Assembly: GCA_964486725.1 (NCBI GenBank)
Contig: CAZAOK010000009.1
Location: forward strand, 1 to 62,411
DNA from: M55B154 sp964486725
GTDB taxonomy: Bacteria; Spirochaetota; UBA4802; UB4802
Reading direction: 5' to 3'
Length of the DNA stretch: 62,411 nucleotides
Positions within the stretch are counted from its first letter, which is position 1. Every line of letters begins with the position of its first letter. The notes under the pieces were generated by a model. That model had not been told where the DNA came from, ran no database searches, and saw only the letters and a list, made by a program, of their open reading frames with translations. Below, piece by piece: positions 27,850 through 37,463 of this stretch. The position numbers and the translations under genes are program-made.

Positions 27850-29667
27850 TTAGTATTTCCCGTACAATGGACCGCAGGCTTCACAAGCCCTGTAGTCTGC
27901 CCCTTCCGGATCCGCGGTCCCGAAGGAATCCCAGGTTCCCGGCCTGAATATGTCCCCGTAAGTGATATTGTGCATGGCCACGGGGATACTCAGCATGGAG
28001 GCCAGCGTAACGAAGTCAGCACCCACGTGCCCGTAGCATAAGGCACAGTGGTTGGCACCCCAACGTTTCATCACCGAGTACACGTCCCTGAAGGCACCCT
28101 CGCCGGTAAGTCTTGGCACAAAGAAGGTCCGCGGCCAGGTAGGGTCAGTACGTCCTACTATCTCCTTGTAAACCCTTTCGGGGAGATCTACTGACCATCC
28201 CTCGGCCACCTGCAGCACCGGGCCAAGTCCCTTTATGATGTTCAGCCTGATCATGGTAAGGGGCATGCCCCCCTTTGAAAACCAGGCCGATGAAAAGCCA
28301 CCCCCGCGAAAGGTGACCAGCTTCGCCGGCCCCCAGGTGGTGGCCTCAACACAACGGTGCGCTTCTTCCGGGGTGATCTCCCACCATGGTTTCATCACCG
28401 GCTTGCCGCCAACTTCCTGCATCCCCGACCCGTCCAGCGCCGCTGCTCCAGAATTGGTGAGGTAGATAAACCCATGTTCACCTGTTCCCTTCAACGATGT
28501 ACCGCTCACCCGCTCTATGGCCTCCGGGCTCCAGAAGGTACGCACGTCGGCAAACACCTGCGCCTTTCCGGTAAGCAGGTGTCCCATAAGCATTCCCACG
28601 GCGTTCAGTGAATCGTTTTCCGTTGCCATTATATAGGGCTGTCGAATACCGTCCCAGTCGAAAGAGGAGTTTAACATGGCCTCCATGAAATCACCGTTTG
28701 GAAAATGATCTGTCCACTGACGCTGACCCTGAAAACCGGCGGCAATGGCATTATGCCCGTCGGCCTCCTCAGGGTACCCCAATTCAGAAAGGACGGGATT
28801 GCCCACCATGAGGTCACGGGCGATCAGTGCCATCTTCACCGAGTCCTCCCAGTCTTTGTCTTTCTGCTGCCTGCTTCGTTGTATCTCCGGCGGGTTGGGG
28901 TCATCGGTTTCCCGGCAGTTCTCTTTTACCCAGGCCAGTGCCCTTTCGAACTCCCGGCGGTCATACATCTCAAGGTCCATCCTGCGGATCAGCTCAGTCA
29001 TGTCCACGTACTCGTTACGCATGCCAAGATAAGCCTGGAAGAAATGATCATCAACAATGGACCCGCCGATACCCATGGACACCCCGCCAATTGACAGGTA
29101 CGACTTCCCCCGCATCCACGCGACCGCAAGGGCACACCTGGCAAAACGCAGGATCATCTCCCGTACATCATCGGGTATGGAAAAGTCGGTCTCATCCTGT
29201 ACGTCCCTTCCGTATATCTTGAAGGTTGGCAGCCCCTTCTGGTCTGCTGCGGCAGTTGCACCGGCAAGGTATACCGCCCCGGGTTTTTTCGTTCCGTTAA
29301 ATCCCCAGATTGCCCTGGGTATGCAGGGGTCAAGATCTATCACCTCGGTACCGTAACACCAGCAGCGGGTCACGTCGATAACCGCACCCACTCCTTCCCG
29401 GGCAAACCTGTCCGCGCAGCGGGCAGCCTCGGCCACCCCGCCGATCGTGGTATCCGCCGTCACGCATTCCACCGGCATACCGTTGGGGTGCCGCAGTTCA
29501 CTCTTGACAAGCTCCGCGACAGAACGGGCCATCTGCATGATGGGTTCCTCCAGGGATTCGCGTACGCCGTTGCGCCGCCCATCGATGGTGGGCCTGATGC
29601 CGATCCTGGGCAGCCTTCCTTCAAACCTGTTCTCCGGTTCATTTATTTTGTATTCATGCATTCTCAT
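27850..29667 (-). CDS. fucI: L-fucose isomerase family protein
   Basis: This 605-residue protein closely follows E. coli FucI along its whole length. The IGIRPTIDGRRNGVRESLEE start, VTRCWCYGTEVIDLDP, WGFNGTKKPGAVYLA and SYLSIGGVSMGI motifs are present. The metal/catalytic acids are in ATENDSLNAVGMLMGH, and the late His is in GHVGADFVTLASML. FucI interconverts L-fucose and L-fuculose (and D-arabinose/D-ribulose). No fuculokinase or fuculose-phosphate aldolase is nearby, so the real sugar in this uronate locus may differ. AAGGATTAA precedes the ATG. Confidence 0.92.
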   Translation of the reverse strand: MRMHEYKINEPENRFEGRLPRIGIRPTIDGRRNGVRESLEEPIMQMARSVAELVKSELRHPNGMPVECVTADTTIGGVAEAARCADRFAREGVGAVIDVTRCWCYGTEVIDLDPCIPRAIWGFNGTKKPGAVYLAGATAAADQKGLPTFKIYGRDVQDETDFSIPDDVREMILRFARCALAVAWMRGKSYLSIGGVSMGIGGSIVDDHFFQAYLGMRNEYVDMTELIRRMDLEMYDRREFERALAWVKENCRETDDPNPPEIQRSRQQKDKDWEDSVKMALIARDLMVGNPVLSELGYPEEADGHNAIAAGFQGQRQWTDHFPNGDFMEAMLNSSFDWDGIRQPYIMATENDSLNAVGMLMGHLLTGKAQVFADVRTFWSPEAIERVSGTSLKGTGEHGFIYLTNSGAAALDGSGMQEVGGKPVMKPWWEITPEEAHRCVEATTWGPAKLVTFRGGGFSSAWFSKGGMPLTMIRLNIIKGLGPVLQVAEGWSVDLPERVYKEIVGRTDPTWPRTFFVPRLTGEGAFRDVYSVMKRWGANHCALCYGHVGADFVTLASMLSIPVAMHNITYGDIFRPGTWDSFGTADPEGADYRACEACGPLYGKY

Positions 29668-29700
29668 TTAATCCTTTTAAAACATAAGATCTCAACTAAT

Positions 29701-29792
29701 TAGCCACAGATGCACACAGATGTTCACAGATATATAAGAAATATTATTTTTATCCGTGTTAATCTGTGTGTATCTAGCGAAGCGGGTGGCTA
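29701..29792. repeat. Palindromic intergenic repeat, CCACAGATG family
   Basis: This 92-bp element starts TAGCCACAGATGCACACAG and ends TAGCGAAGCGGGTGGCTA. Its arms are imperfect complements. It lies between fucI and the epimerase gene. A half copy with the same AGCGAAGCGGG core is at 40838-40874. Confidence 0.7.
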
Positions 29793-29821
29793 ATTTCCGT
29801 TTAGTACTTTCAACTAATTAC

Positions 29822-30634
29822 CTATAACACATTCTTCAGGTAATCAATGCTTCGCTTAACTGCCGGATCCGGGTCAACCGTGTACTGGAACCCGATCTCT
29901 ACCGCAAGGAAGCCCTCATACCCTGACCGCTTTAATTCATCAAGGAACACGTCATATTGAATTTTCCCGTCACCGGGCACCATGTGTTCATCAGCGTTTC
30001 CGTTGTTATCGTCAATATGGAAATGATGCGGGTATGGCTGTACTTTTGTAATGGCATCTGCCAGCGGCTCCTTGTTCACGAACATGTGGCCGATATCCAC
30101 CAGCAGTCCCATTTCACCGTCCACATCCCGTACTGCCTTCAGGCCATCGTCCACCGTAACCACCAGGTCCGACTCCATCCTGTTGGCAGGTTCAAGGATG
30201 AGGATGAGGTCCATCCCCCTGGTGTGGGCAAGCAGCTGGTTGAAACTGCGTATCATGGCATCCCATCCTTCTTCAACTGTCTGTCCATACATGCTGAAAC
30301 CCGGGCACAGGCTCACGTAAGGTGACCCCAGTGCTGCCGCCGCGTCTATACTCTTTTTCAGGTAGTCAACACTGCCGCCGCGAATCTTCTCATCCGGTGC
30401 TGCGGGGTTTGAAGGATAACGGAACTGGGCGGGAATAAAATTGGATATGGCAATCCCCGTGTCATCAAGCACCTTCCTGGTCTCCTTTACATGCGCATCA
30501 TCCATATCGTCACAGTAGGCGTGGGGCCTTCCACCCCATATTTCAACTCCATCATAGCCGAAGGCCGCCATCCGTTTAATGGCCTCAACAAGGGGGTACC
30601 TGAAGTATACAAATGTCGAAAGACTTAACTTCAT
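29822..30634 (-). CDS. TIM-barrel ketose 3-epimerase-like protein (FrlC-like)
   Basis: This 270-residue protein of the xylose-isomerase-like TIM-barrel (AP endonuclease 2) superfamily resembles fructoselysine/ketose 3-epimerases. Shared features are FGYDGVEIWGGRPHAY near the N-terminus, GMDLILILEPANRMES (metal Glu), VDIGHMF (Asp/His), HHFHIDDNNGN (His) and AVEIGF (Glu). It would epimerise C3 of a ketose, using a divalent metal, inside the cell. Its neighbour FucI makes a ketose, which suggests the two act in sequence. This is inference. AGGAGAAG precedes the ATG. Confidence 0.75.
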   Translation of the reverse strand: MKLSLSTFVYFRYPLVEAIKRMAAFGYDGVEIWGGRPHAYCDDMDDAHVKETRKVLDDTGIAISNFIPAQFRYPSNPAAPDEKIRGGSVDYLKKSIDAAAALGSPYVSLCPGFSMYGQTVEEGWDAMIRSFNQLLAHTRGMDLILILEPANRMESDLVVTVDDGLKAVRDVDGEMGLLVDIGHMFVNKEPLADAITKVQPYPHHFHIDDNNGNADEHMVPGDGKIQYDVFLDELKRSGYEGFLAVEIGFQYTVDPDPAVKRSIDYLKNVL

Positions 30635-30670
30635 AAAATTCTTCTCCTATTCTTACAAGTGCGTAATCAA

Positions 30671-33205
30671 TTAAAATTCTTTCCAGTTTCTATGTGGCGG
30701 CTCACCGATCAGTTTTGAACCTGAAAGCAGCATGTAGGGGTACGAAAATGCTGCCGCATCGGCCTGTACATCTTCAGGCGGACAATCACCGGCATACGGT
30801 GCCAGCATAAGCGAAAAGGTCTGCGTCTTCCCGTTATACGACGGGGCATAGGGTGATATGTGATCCGATGCTGACAAATGAATAGCTACACCCCGCCCAA
30901 GGCCGGTATATGCCGACGCGTACTTGTACTGCGATCCCGTGTAGCTGCCAAAAGGATTCATGTACACGTTGGTTTTTCCATGCTTCATCCGGGTACGCAG
31001 CGGGCAAAATGCCAGCGAGGCACGCACATCAGAGGTCTGTGCGCAGAGAAGACCCAGGTTCCCATCCGTAACGGCAACCCAGCCATTGGTTATATGATTA
31101 TTACAGGAATCAAGTTCCCTGTTCTTCGAAAATTCACCGTAGTTCAGGTCGTAGGAACTGACATGATTCACGTAATTGTGTTTCCACACACGAATAGGTG
31201 ACCCCTTAACACCTGAAAGCCCGGGAGCTACCTGGCAGGGCATTACCTCGTGCCACCGTCCGTCCCACTGCTGTTCAAGCCTTTGGGCTCTTCCCCTGTT
31301 GAACTTCTTGAAGGGGGTCTGCGGGTACTGCACGGTCACATTAACGTAGATATAGGGCAGACCGGAAGCCATCATAAACTCCCGTGTTATTTCCACATTT
31401 TGTCCCTTTCCGATGTTGATTCTTCCCTTCATCTGGATAAGCCCTGCGGTTCCCCCTGAACATCTTCTCAGGTCGGTGATCTCCCATTTTTTCACTTCCC
31501 TGCGCTTTCCTTTATAGGTAACACAGGAACTGATGAGAGGTTCTTCCTTCATGATACTGCCGTTACATTTCAATTCCACCGGGTTGCCCTTTTTGTCCAG
31601 GCGCAGAACAATGTAATCGTTCCGTATGGAATCCCGGGTAACCTCAACGCTGACTGCCGGCACCGGGGCTTCCCCTCCCTGGTCTTCCCCAACCAGTTTG
31701 AAATCCTTTTTCCCATTCGCGTCCATGTGGGTTAACACCATCAGGTTCTCAATGCCGCCTTCATCGTTTCGCTGCAACACGTGGGGCACCGGGTTACCTT
31801 TCCCGTCCGTCAGCCCGTATATGGTATTTTCTTCACCTGAGCCCTTCAGGGGGATCTTCACCAGTGCCCTTGACGGCCTGGCATCATAGGTGACTGTAGC
31901 CGTGGATATCCCCCGTGTATAATCTACAAGTGTAAAACCATTCTCTGTACCGGTATCACCTCCTGCATTTCGTGCCAGTTCAAAGGCTTTCCCGGCACTT
32001 GCAACTGATTCTGCCACCAGGCGCTTTGCGGTATTGAGTCGTGTGACATTCATCACCGGGGCAGCCATGCCGAAATGGGTGGTGGAAAGTGCCCGCACCC
32101 GAAGCTCAAATGCCCTGCTAATATGCCCCTCAATTTCAGCGTTACCGGTGATGCCGTACATCTCCTGTAAGCGACGTGTCTGCAATTCCAGTATACGGGA
32201 TCGTTCTATGCCGGTCCACAGCTCCTGGTTTGACCATTTCTCCGCCCAGCTGGCCATACCATCGAAGCTTCCGTCGGCGGTGTCCTGCCCGAAGCTGATT
32301 TCCCCCACAGGCCCGTGCTCTTTCAGGTATTCTGCGGGGGTGGTGAAGGTAACATAGCCAAGGTCTTTCACGCTTTCGATGAGGCCGGCAAGGCCACGGC
32401 CGGTTGAATACATTTTAGAGATAACCGGTATATCAAAGCCGTACCAGAACTCGTCATCCGCGTCCATGTCGATGAGTATCAGCAGGTCAGATGGGTCGTC
32501 CATCTTCAACTGCTTCTTTCGCAGACGTTTCACCCAGTGACGCAGGGATATGTTATCCAGCACATCGCCAACATTGTATGCGGGCACCAGCACCATGCTC
32601 CCTTCGAGTCCGGGGTATGTGAGTGTCAATGGGTTATAGCGTTCTTTTACCGAAAGCCCGGGCACGAAGTTGCTGAAACCATTAAACGGCAGTGAGCTGT
32701 AAAACAGGCTGATAGATGTAATGCCGTGACCGGGGTACATGTCAAGATGCTTCGGCGTGAACATCATCTCCTGCGGTCGAACCATGTGACCAAAGTTTTC
32801 AAACATGTCTGCCAGCCCTGACTGCTTCTGGTTGGTGATGGCCTGGGCAATGGCCGCATCGAACTCGTGTGCGGTATGGGCGTTCACCATGCCGTTATTG
32901 TAGGACATCAACTGCACCTCGTCACCATTCTCGCGTACCCTGCGCTGCATACCCTCGATCAACTCGGGGCAGTATTCGGGCATGATGGTTTCAAGTGAAA
33001 AGTAATTCTCGAAGTCCCACGTCCCCCGCACGGGGACCCCTTCATCGTTAAACCTGTCAAGGGTATCGATGAGGTGCCGTATGATACGTATGTCTTTTCC
33101 AAATCCTTTCTCGTCTGGTGTGTCACCCCTGTATGAGTGGTAGAAATTCCCGTGAAACCGGAATACCACGTGTATACCGTATGACTGTGCTGTAGTTTTA
33201 CTCAT
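30671..33205 (-). CDS. GH38/GH57-like glycosidase of unassigned type
   Basis: This large cytosolic protein (844 residues, no signal peptide) has an N-terminal domain (about 1-340) with the layout of the GH38/GH57/polysaccharide-deacetylase barrel group. It has GIHVVFRFHGNFYHS at the first strand, GTWDFENYFSLE, PQEMMFTPKHLDMYPGHGI and the acidic MDADDEFWYGFD. The C-terminal half (about 480-844) looks like the beta-sandwich tail of GH38 alpha-mannosidases. I do not recognise a characterised family. Its place between a GPH transporter and FucI/uronate genes implies hydrolysis of an imported oligosaccharide. It has a strong AAGGAGAA site and lies 13 bp after the transporter gene. Confidence 0.6.
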   Translation of the reverse strand: MSKTTAQSYGIHVVFRFHGNFYHSYRGDTPDEKGFGKDIRIIRHLIDTLDRFNDEGVPVRGTWDFENYFSLETIMPEYCPELIEGMQRRVRENGDEVQLMSYNNGMVNAHTAHEFDAAIAQAITNQKQSGLADMFENFGHMVRPQEMMFTPKHLDMYPGHGITSISLFYSSLPFNGFSNFVPGLSVKERYNPLTLTYPGLEGSMVLVPAYNVGDVLDNISLRHWVKRLRKKQLKMDDPSDLLILIDMDADDEFWYGFDIPVISKMYSTGRGLAGLIESVKDLGYVTFTTPAEYLKEHGPVGEISFGQDTADGSFDGMASWAEKWSNQELWTGIERSRILELQTRRLQEMYGITGNAEIEGHISRAFELRVRALSTTHFGMAAPVMNVTRLNTAKRLVAESVASAGKAFELARNAGGDTGTENGFTLVDYTRGISTATVTYDARPSRALVKIPLKGSGEENTIYGLTDGKGNPVPHVLQRNDEGGIENLMVLTHMDANGKKDFKLVGEDQGGEAPVPAVSVEVTRDSIRNDYIVLRLDKKGNPVELKCNGSIMKEEPLISSCVTYKGKRREVKKWEITDLRRCSGGTAGLIQMKGRINIGKGQNVEITREFMMASGLPYIYVNVTVQYPQTPFKKFNRGRAQRLEQQWDGRWHEVMPCQVAPGLSGVKGSPIRVWKHNYVNHVSSYDLNYGEFSKNRELDSCNNHITNGWVAVTDGNLGLLCAQTSDVRASLAFCPLRTRMKHGKTNVYMNPFGSYTGSQYKYASAYTGLGRGVAIHLSASDHISPYAPSYNGKTQTFSLMLAPYAGDCPPEDVQADAAAFSYPYMLLSGSKLIGEPPHRNWKEF

Positions 33206-33218
33206 GAATATATTCTCC

Positions 33219-34682
33219 TTATTGCACCGGCATGGGGTCTTTTTGTTCGAGAATTCGTTTCAATTCTTTTTCCTCTTCCGGATCATACTTTCCGCCTGAA
33301 CGCCTGTTGTTGAGAAAGTTTTTCAGCCTCTCATGGGTTTCCGGTGTGAGCCGGTAATGCCAGGCATTGTATATCCCTATGGCAAGAAAAACAACGGGGA
33401 GGACAGCCAGCAATATCTTCAGGGTAAAAATAAACTCGGGGGACTGCTGCTGTTTAACCAGCTGCACTACCCCGTCAACCGTGTTCTCTACCGGCTTTTT
33501 AAACCCTGAAAACTGGATCACGTTGGATACAATATAAATGCCAAGGGCCGAGCTCAGCTTTCTGAGAAATGTGATAAGCCCTGAATAGGTGCCTTCTCTT
33601 CGCAACCCGGAATAGAGTTCATCAACATCGGGAACATCGGGAAGTATCGAGTACACCATGATGACAAGCCCCCCTGAACCGATACCGATCATGGCACCGA
33701 ACACGTACACAACCCAGCCCGGAAGCGCGGGAGTCATCCAGAAGCTCATCCCCATGATGACCACCCACCAGAGGGCGGCATACATGTAGGTGTTCCTCTT
33801 TCCTTTCCTGTTGCTTATCTGCTGAAATACCGGCAAAGCCAGTATCTGCACCACCAGCATCACACCCAGTACGTAACTTGTCTCTTCGGGCCGGCCGATA
33901 TAATAGGTCATGAAATACATCATCACTGACATGATGATATCCATGGTGGTCATGGCAAAAAGATACATGAAGAGAAAATTCATGAAGGTTGGCAGCTTTA
34001 ACGGCTCAATGAAGGTTTCACGAAAGTTGAATTTTTTCTGCTCCATCTGAAATTCCTTTCGCTCCGTGGTGGCAAAGAAAGTGGCCAGGTAGGGCAGTCC
34101 AAAAAACACCCCGAATATAATGGCCATGGCCAGGAAACCTGTTCGTTCATCGTTAAAATATTTTACTATCTCCAGTGGTATTACGGCACACAGGAGAGAT
34201 GAGGTTGAAGAGAAGACTATTCTGAAGGTGGTCACAGAAGTACGTTCGTCATAATCCAGTGTGATCTCGGATGCCATGGCAAAATAGGGTATCATCACCA
34301 TGGTATACACCGTTGAATAGAACACGTAGGCCACAAGTACGTATAGGAAGCGGTGCATCTCGTTTTCAAAATTAATGGGATACCACATCATGAAAAATGC
34401 CAGGAAGATGAAAATAACCCCCGCAAGGAAGTAAGGACGACGACGCCCGAACCGGGTGCGTGTTCTGTCAGTGATTAGACCCATCAGGGGGTCACTGATG
34501 GCATCCCAGCCTTTACTGATCAAAAAGATTATTCCCGCAAGGGCAGGCGATATTAAGACTACGTCTGTTAAGAAATAAAGATAGAAAAAACCGATAACAA
34601 CCATGGCGCCGCCGCCAAATATGTCACCAACGCCAAATCCCAGCTTGGTGCCAAGGCTGAGCTTTTCAGATGAATTTTTCAT
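33219..34682 (-). CDS. GPH-family sugar:cation symporter (MelB/UidB-like)
   Basis: This 487-residue protein with 12 helices belongs to the glycoside-pentoside-hexuronide:cation symporters. The N-terminal LGFGVGDIFGGG, then DAISDPLMGLITDRTRTRFGRRRPY (the helix 2-3 loop signature), are diagnostic. It is the first gene of the minus-strand sugar operon, so it probably brings in the oligosaccharide or glucuronide processed by the downstream enzymes. AGAGGGGAA lies before the ATG. A promoter and two inverted repeats lie in the 272-bp gap to the divergent kdgK. Confidence 0.9.
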   Translation of the reverse strand: MKNSSEKLSLGTKLGFGVGDIFGGGAMVVIGFFYLYFLTDVVLISPALAGIIFLISKGWDAISDPLMGLITDRTRTRFGRRRPYFLAGVIFIFLAFFMMWYPINFENEMHRFLYVLVAYVFYSTVYTMVMIPYFAMASEITLDYDERTSVTTFRIVFSSTSSLLCAVIPLEIVKYFNDERTGFLAMAIIFGVFFGLPYLATFFATTERKEFQMEQKKFNFRETFIEPLKLPTFMNFLFMYLFAMTTMDIIMSVMMYFMTYYIGRPEETSYVLGVMLVVQILALPVFQQISNRKGKRNTYMYAALWWVVIMGMSFWMTPALPGWVVYVFGAMIGIGSGGLVIMVYSILPDVPDVDELYSGLRREGTYSGLITFLRKLSSALGIYIVSNVIQFSGFKKPVENTVDGVVQLVKQQQSPEFIFTLKILLAVLPVVFLAIGIYNAWHYRLTPETHERLKNFLNNRRSGGKYDPEEEKELKRILEQKDPMPVQ

Positions 34683-34737
34683 TACCCTGTTCCCCTCTTT
34701 ATTGCTAAAAAATATTCGAAAATTGCCTCATTTCGTC

Positions 34738-34767
34738 ATTCTATCCATTTGCGTGAAAAAAACGCAA
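34738..34767 (-). promoter_or_regulatory. Promoter of the transporter operon with overlapping inverted repeat
   Basis: On the minus strand, TTGCGT (34767-34762), 18 bp, then TAGAAT (34743-34738). The -35 is one arm of an inverted repeat TTGCGT/ACGCAA (34749-34754 and 34762-34767), a plausible repressor site. Confidence 0.5.
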
Positions 34768-34850
34768 GAAAAATTCAATTTTTACTTTACATTCTCCACT
34801 TACAGCCCTTTTACTGGAAACAGATCCATTGGTACGTTACGCTGTATTTC

Positions 34851-34906
34851 GCCTGCATGGGCATATCACCGTATTCTCGTCCATGCAGGCATCCTGGTAT
34901 TATAAT
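34851..34906 (+). promoter_or_regulatory. kdgK promoter region with 10-bp inverted repeat
   Basis: Perfect 10-bp arms GCCTGCATGG (34851-34860) and CCATGCAGGC (34881-34890) lie just before TATAAT (34901-34906). The second arm covers the expected -35 position, where no good hexamer is seen. This suggests an operator or an activator-dependent promoter. Confidence 0.45.
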
Positions 34907-34954
34907 ACAATATGACAAGATGAAGGTGCAACTATAATCGGGGAGCTATTCACA

Positions 34955-35989
34955 ATGAAAAAGGGAACCATACTCTGCATGGGAGAAATCATGCTCCGCC
35001 TCAAATCACCGGGAAATGAAAGGCTCTTCCAGTCACCAGAACTTGAAGCAACATTCGGCGGTGGTGAGGCAAACGTGGCGGTTGCATGCGCCAGGCTTGG
35101 GTTGGAAAGCGCCTTTGCCTCGGTCATACCGGCAAATCCCGTGGGGGACGGGGCGGTTGCTGAGCTTATGAAGCACGGGGTTGATACTTCCCGGATAACC
35201 AGGAAAGGGGAGCGCCTGGGTATTTACTTTCTTGAAAGCGGGGCCAACCAGCGGCCTTCCAGGGTAGTGTATGACCGGGCTGGCTCGGCAATGGCAAATG
35301 CCGGTATTGAAGATTTCAACTGGGATGCCCTGTTTGACGGGGTAACCTGGTTTCACATAACAGGGATCACCCCTGCCCTTTCTCCTTCGGCGGCAGAGTT
35401 GTCCCTTCACGCGGTGAAAACCGCTAAGGAGAAAAAGATACCCGTATCATGCGACCTGAATTATCGCAAAAAGCTGTGGAATTACGGTCAAACCGCTCCT
35501 GATGTAATGGGAAAACTGGTTCAGTATATTGACGTTGCCATCGCAAACGAAGAAGACTGCCAGAAGTCTCTTGGAATAGAGGCCGATGTGGAAGTCACCT
35601 CCGGACAGCTGGAAGTAGATAAATACAGGGAGCTTGCCTCTGCGGTGCTGAAAAAATACCCCAACCTTGGAAAAATTGCCATCACCATGCGAGAAGCTAT
35701 TTCGGCCGATCATAATAACTGGTCAGCCGTGTTGCATAACGGGAAGGACTTCTTCCTTTCCCGAAAGTACCAGGTTACTCACATCGTTGACCGGGTTGGG
35801 GGCGGCGACTCCTTTGCAGCCGGTCTCATATACGGCCTGAATATGCTTATATCTGACCAGGAAGCGCTTGAGTTTGCCGTTGCCACCTCATGTCTTAAAC
35901 ATTCCATTCCCGGTGACCTCGCCCTTCTGAGCGTACAGGAAGTAGAGCATCTTCTGCAGGGCGACGGTTCCGGACGGGTGCAGCGCTGA
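34955..35989 (+). CDS. kdgK: 2-keto-3-deoxygluconate kinase
   Basis: This 344-residue PfkB/ribokinase-fold kinase would phosphorylate 2-keto-3-deoxygluconate to KDPG, the step after UxuA. Its start GEIMLRLKSPGNERLFQ with FGGGEANVAVACARLG is the KDG-kinase type. The PfkB signature DRVGGGDSFAAGL carries the catalytic Asp. It is the first gene of the divergent plus-strand unit, 24 bp before uxaC. KDPG aldolase is not in the window. Confidence 0.88.
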   Translation: MKKGTILCMGEIMLRLKSPGNERLFQSPELEATFGGGEANVAVACARLGLESAFASVIPANPVGDGAVAELMKHGVDTSRITRKGERLGIYFLESGANQRPSRVVYDRAGSAMANAGIEDFNWDALFDGVTWFHITGITPALSPSAAELSLHAVKTAKEKKIPVSCDLNYRKKLWNYGQTAPDVMGKLVQYIDVAIANEEDCQKSLGIEADVEVTSGQLEVDKYRELASAVLKKYPNLGKIAITMREAISADHNNWSAVLHNGKDFFLSRKYQVTHIVDRVGGGDSFAAGLIYGLNMLISDQEALEFAVATSCLKHSIPGDLALLSVQEVEHLLQGDGSGRVQR

Positions 35990-36013
35990 TAATTTTTACC
36001 GGAGGAATCATTC

Positions 36014-37438
36014 ATGTCTTTTATCACCGACGATTTCATGCTTCAGAACGAACCGGGCAGAACACTGTACCACGAGTACGCTAAAGAAATGCCCATATTC
36101 GACTATCACTGCCACCTGCCGCCTGCACAGGTTGCTGAAAACACACAGTTTCAAACCATAACCGAAATATGGCTCTCCGGCGATCATTACAAGTGGCGTG
36201 CAATGCGTACAAACGGTATCGATGAGAAACTGATAACCGGAAGCGCCGCTGACTATGACCGATTCATGGCATGGGCACAGACCGTTCCCTATACCATACG
36301 CAACCCCCTATACCACTGGACCCATATGGAGCTGGCAAACCCCTTCGACATCCGCGACAGGCTGCTTGGGCCCGACACCGCCGAATGCATATACAATGAA
36401 TGCAACGCCATGCTGCAGCATGAAAAATTCAGGGCACGCGGCATAATGGAACATTTCGATGTGCGGGTGGTATGCACCACCGACGACCCCGCGGATGACC
36501 TTTCCCATCACCGAACCATTGCCGAAGATACTGGCTTTAACATCAGGGTGCTTCCCACCTTCAGGCCTGATAAGGCTTTTGCCATAAATAACTCCGCTAT
36601 ATTCAACCCCTGGATACGCAGGCTGGAAGAGGCAAGCGGTATCAGCATTATTTCCTTTGATACTCTGATGCAGGCACTGGAGAAACGTCACCTGTACTTC
36701 CATGAAAATGGATGCCGGCTTTCTGATTACGGCATTGAAGCTCCTTTTTTCCTGGAAGCCAGCCGCGCAGCGCTGGATGAAACCCTGGTTAAAGGACTCA
36801 AGGGACAGAATATACCAGGGGACAAACTGGCAGCTTTCAGAACCACGATTATGCATGAGCTTGCGACCCTGCACGCAAACCATGGATGGACCATGCAAAT
36901 ACACATAGGCGCCATGCGGAACAACAATACCCGCTACTTCTGGGCACTTGGCCCTGACAGCGGTTTTGATTCCATGGGTGACTTCGAACTTGCCCGTCCC
37001 CTTTCCATGTTCCTGGACAGCCTTGATGTGAAGAAAAAGCTGCCCCGCACCATACTCTATGTACTCAATCCGCGGGACAACGAAATGATGGCAACCATGA
37101 CAGGAAATTTCCAGGATGGGTCAATTCCAGGGAAGATCCAGTTTGGCTCAGCCTGGTGGTTCAATGATCAGAAGGACGGCATCATTCGCCAGCTCGATGC
37201 CCTCTCCAACATGGGGTTACTGTCTCGATTCGTGGGCATGCTCACCGATTCACGCAGTTTTTTGTCTTATACCCGGCATGATTATTTCAGGCGCATTCTC
37301 TGTAACCTGATTGGACAGGACGTGGTAAACGGGGAACTCCCGGGGGATCTGCCATTCCTTGGAAACACCATCCGGGATATATGCTACAATAACGCGGTGA
37401 ATTATTTCAACATCGAGGGCACCTCTCCCTGCCCTTGA
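36014..37438 (+). CDS. uxaC: Glucuronate (uronate) isomerase
   Basis: This 474-residue TIM-barrel amidohydrolase-superfamily enzyme converts D-glucuronate to D-fructuronate (and galacturonate to tagaturonate). The start PIFDYHCHLPP is diagnostic, as are TEIWLSGDHYKWRAMR, CTTDDPADDLSHH, MQIHIGAMRNNNTR and the late TDSRSFLSYTRHDYFRR. GGAGGA precedes the ATG. The stop codon overlaps the -35 element of the promoter for the next gene. Confidence 0.95.
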   Translation: MSFITDDFMLQNEPGRTLYHEYAKEMPIFDYHCHLPPAQVAENTQFQTITEIWLSGDHYKWRAMRTNGIDEKLITGSAADYDRFMAWAQTVPYTIRNPLYHWTHMELANPFDIRDRLLGPDTAECIYNECNAMLQHEKFRARGIMEHFDVRVVCTTDDPADDLSHHRTIAEDTGFNIRVLPTFRPDKAFAINNSAIFNPWIRRLEEASGISIISFDTLMQALEKRHLYFHENGCRLSDYGIEAPFFLEASRAALDETLVKGLKGQNIPGDKLAAFRTTIMHELATLHANHGWTMQIHIGAMRNNNTRYFWALGPDSGFDSMGDFELARPLSMFLDSLDVKKKLPRTILYVLNPRDNEMMATMTGNFQDGSIPGKIQFGSAWWFNDQKDGIIRQLDALSNMGLLSRFVGMLTDSRSFLSYTRHDYFRRILCNLIGQDVVNGELPGDLPFLGNTIRDICYNNAVNYFNIEGTSPCP

Positions 37439-37463
37439 CACGTGTTCCACCCTCTCCTATACT
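37435..37463 (+). promoter_or_regulatory. Strong promoter of the aldo/keto reductase gene
   Basis: TTGACA (37435-37440), exactly 17 bp, then TATACT (37458-37463). The -35 spans the uxaC stop codon. Transcription should begin about 37470, inside the hairpin described next. Confidence 0.75.
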
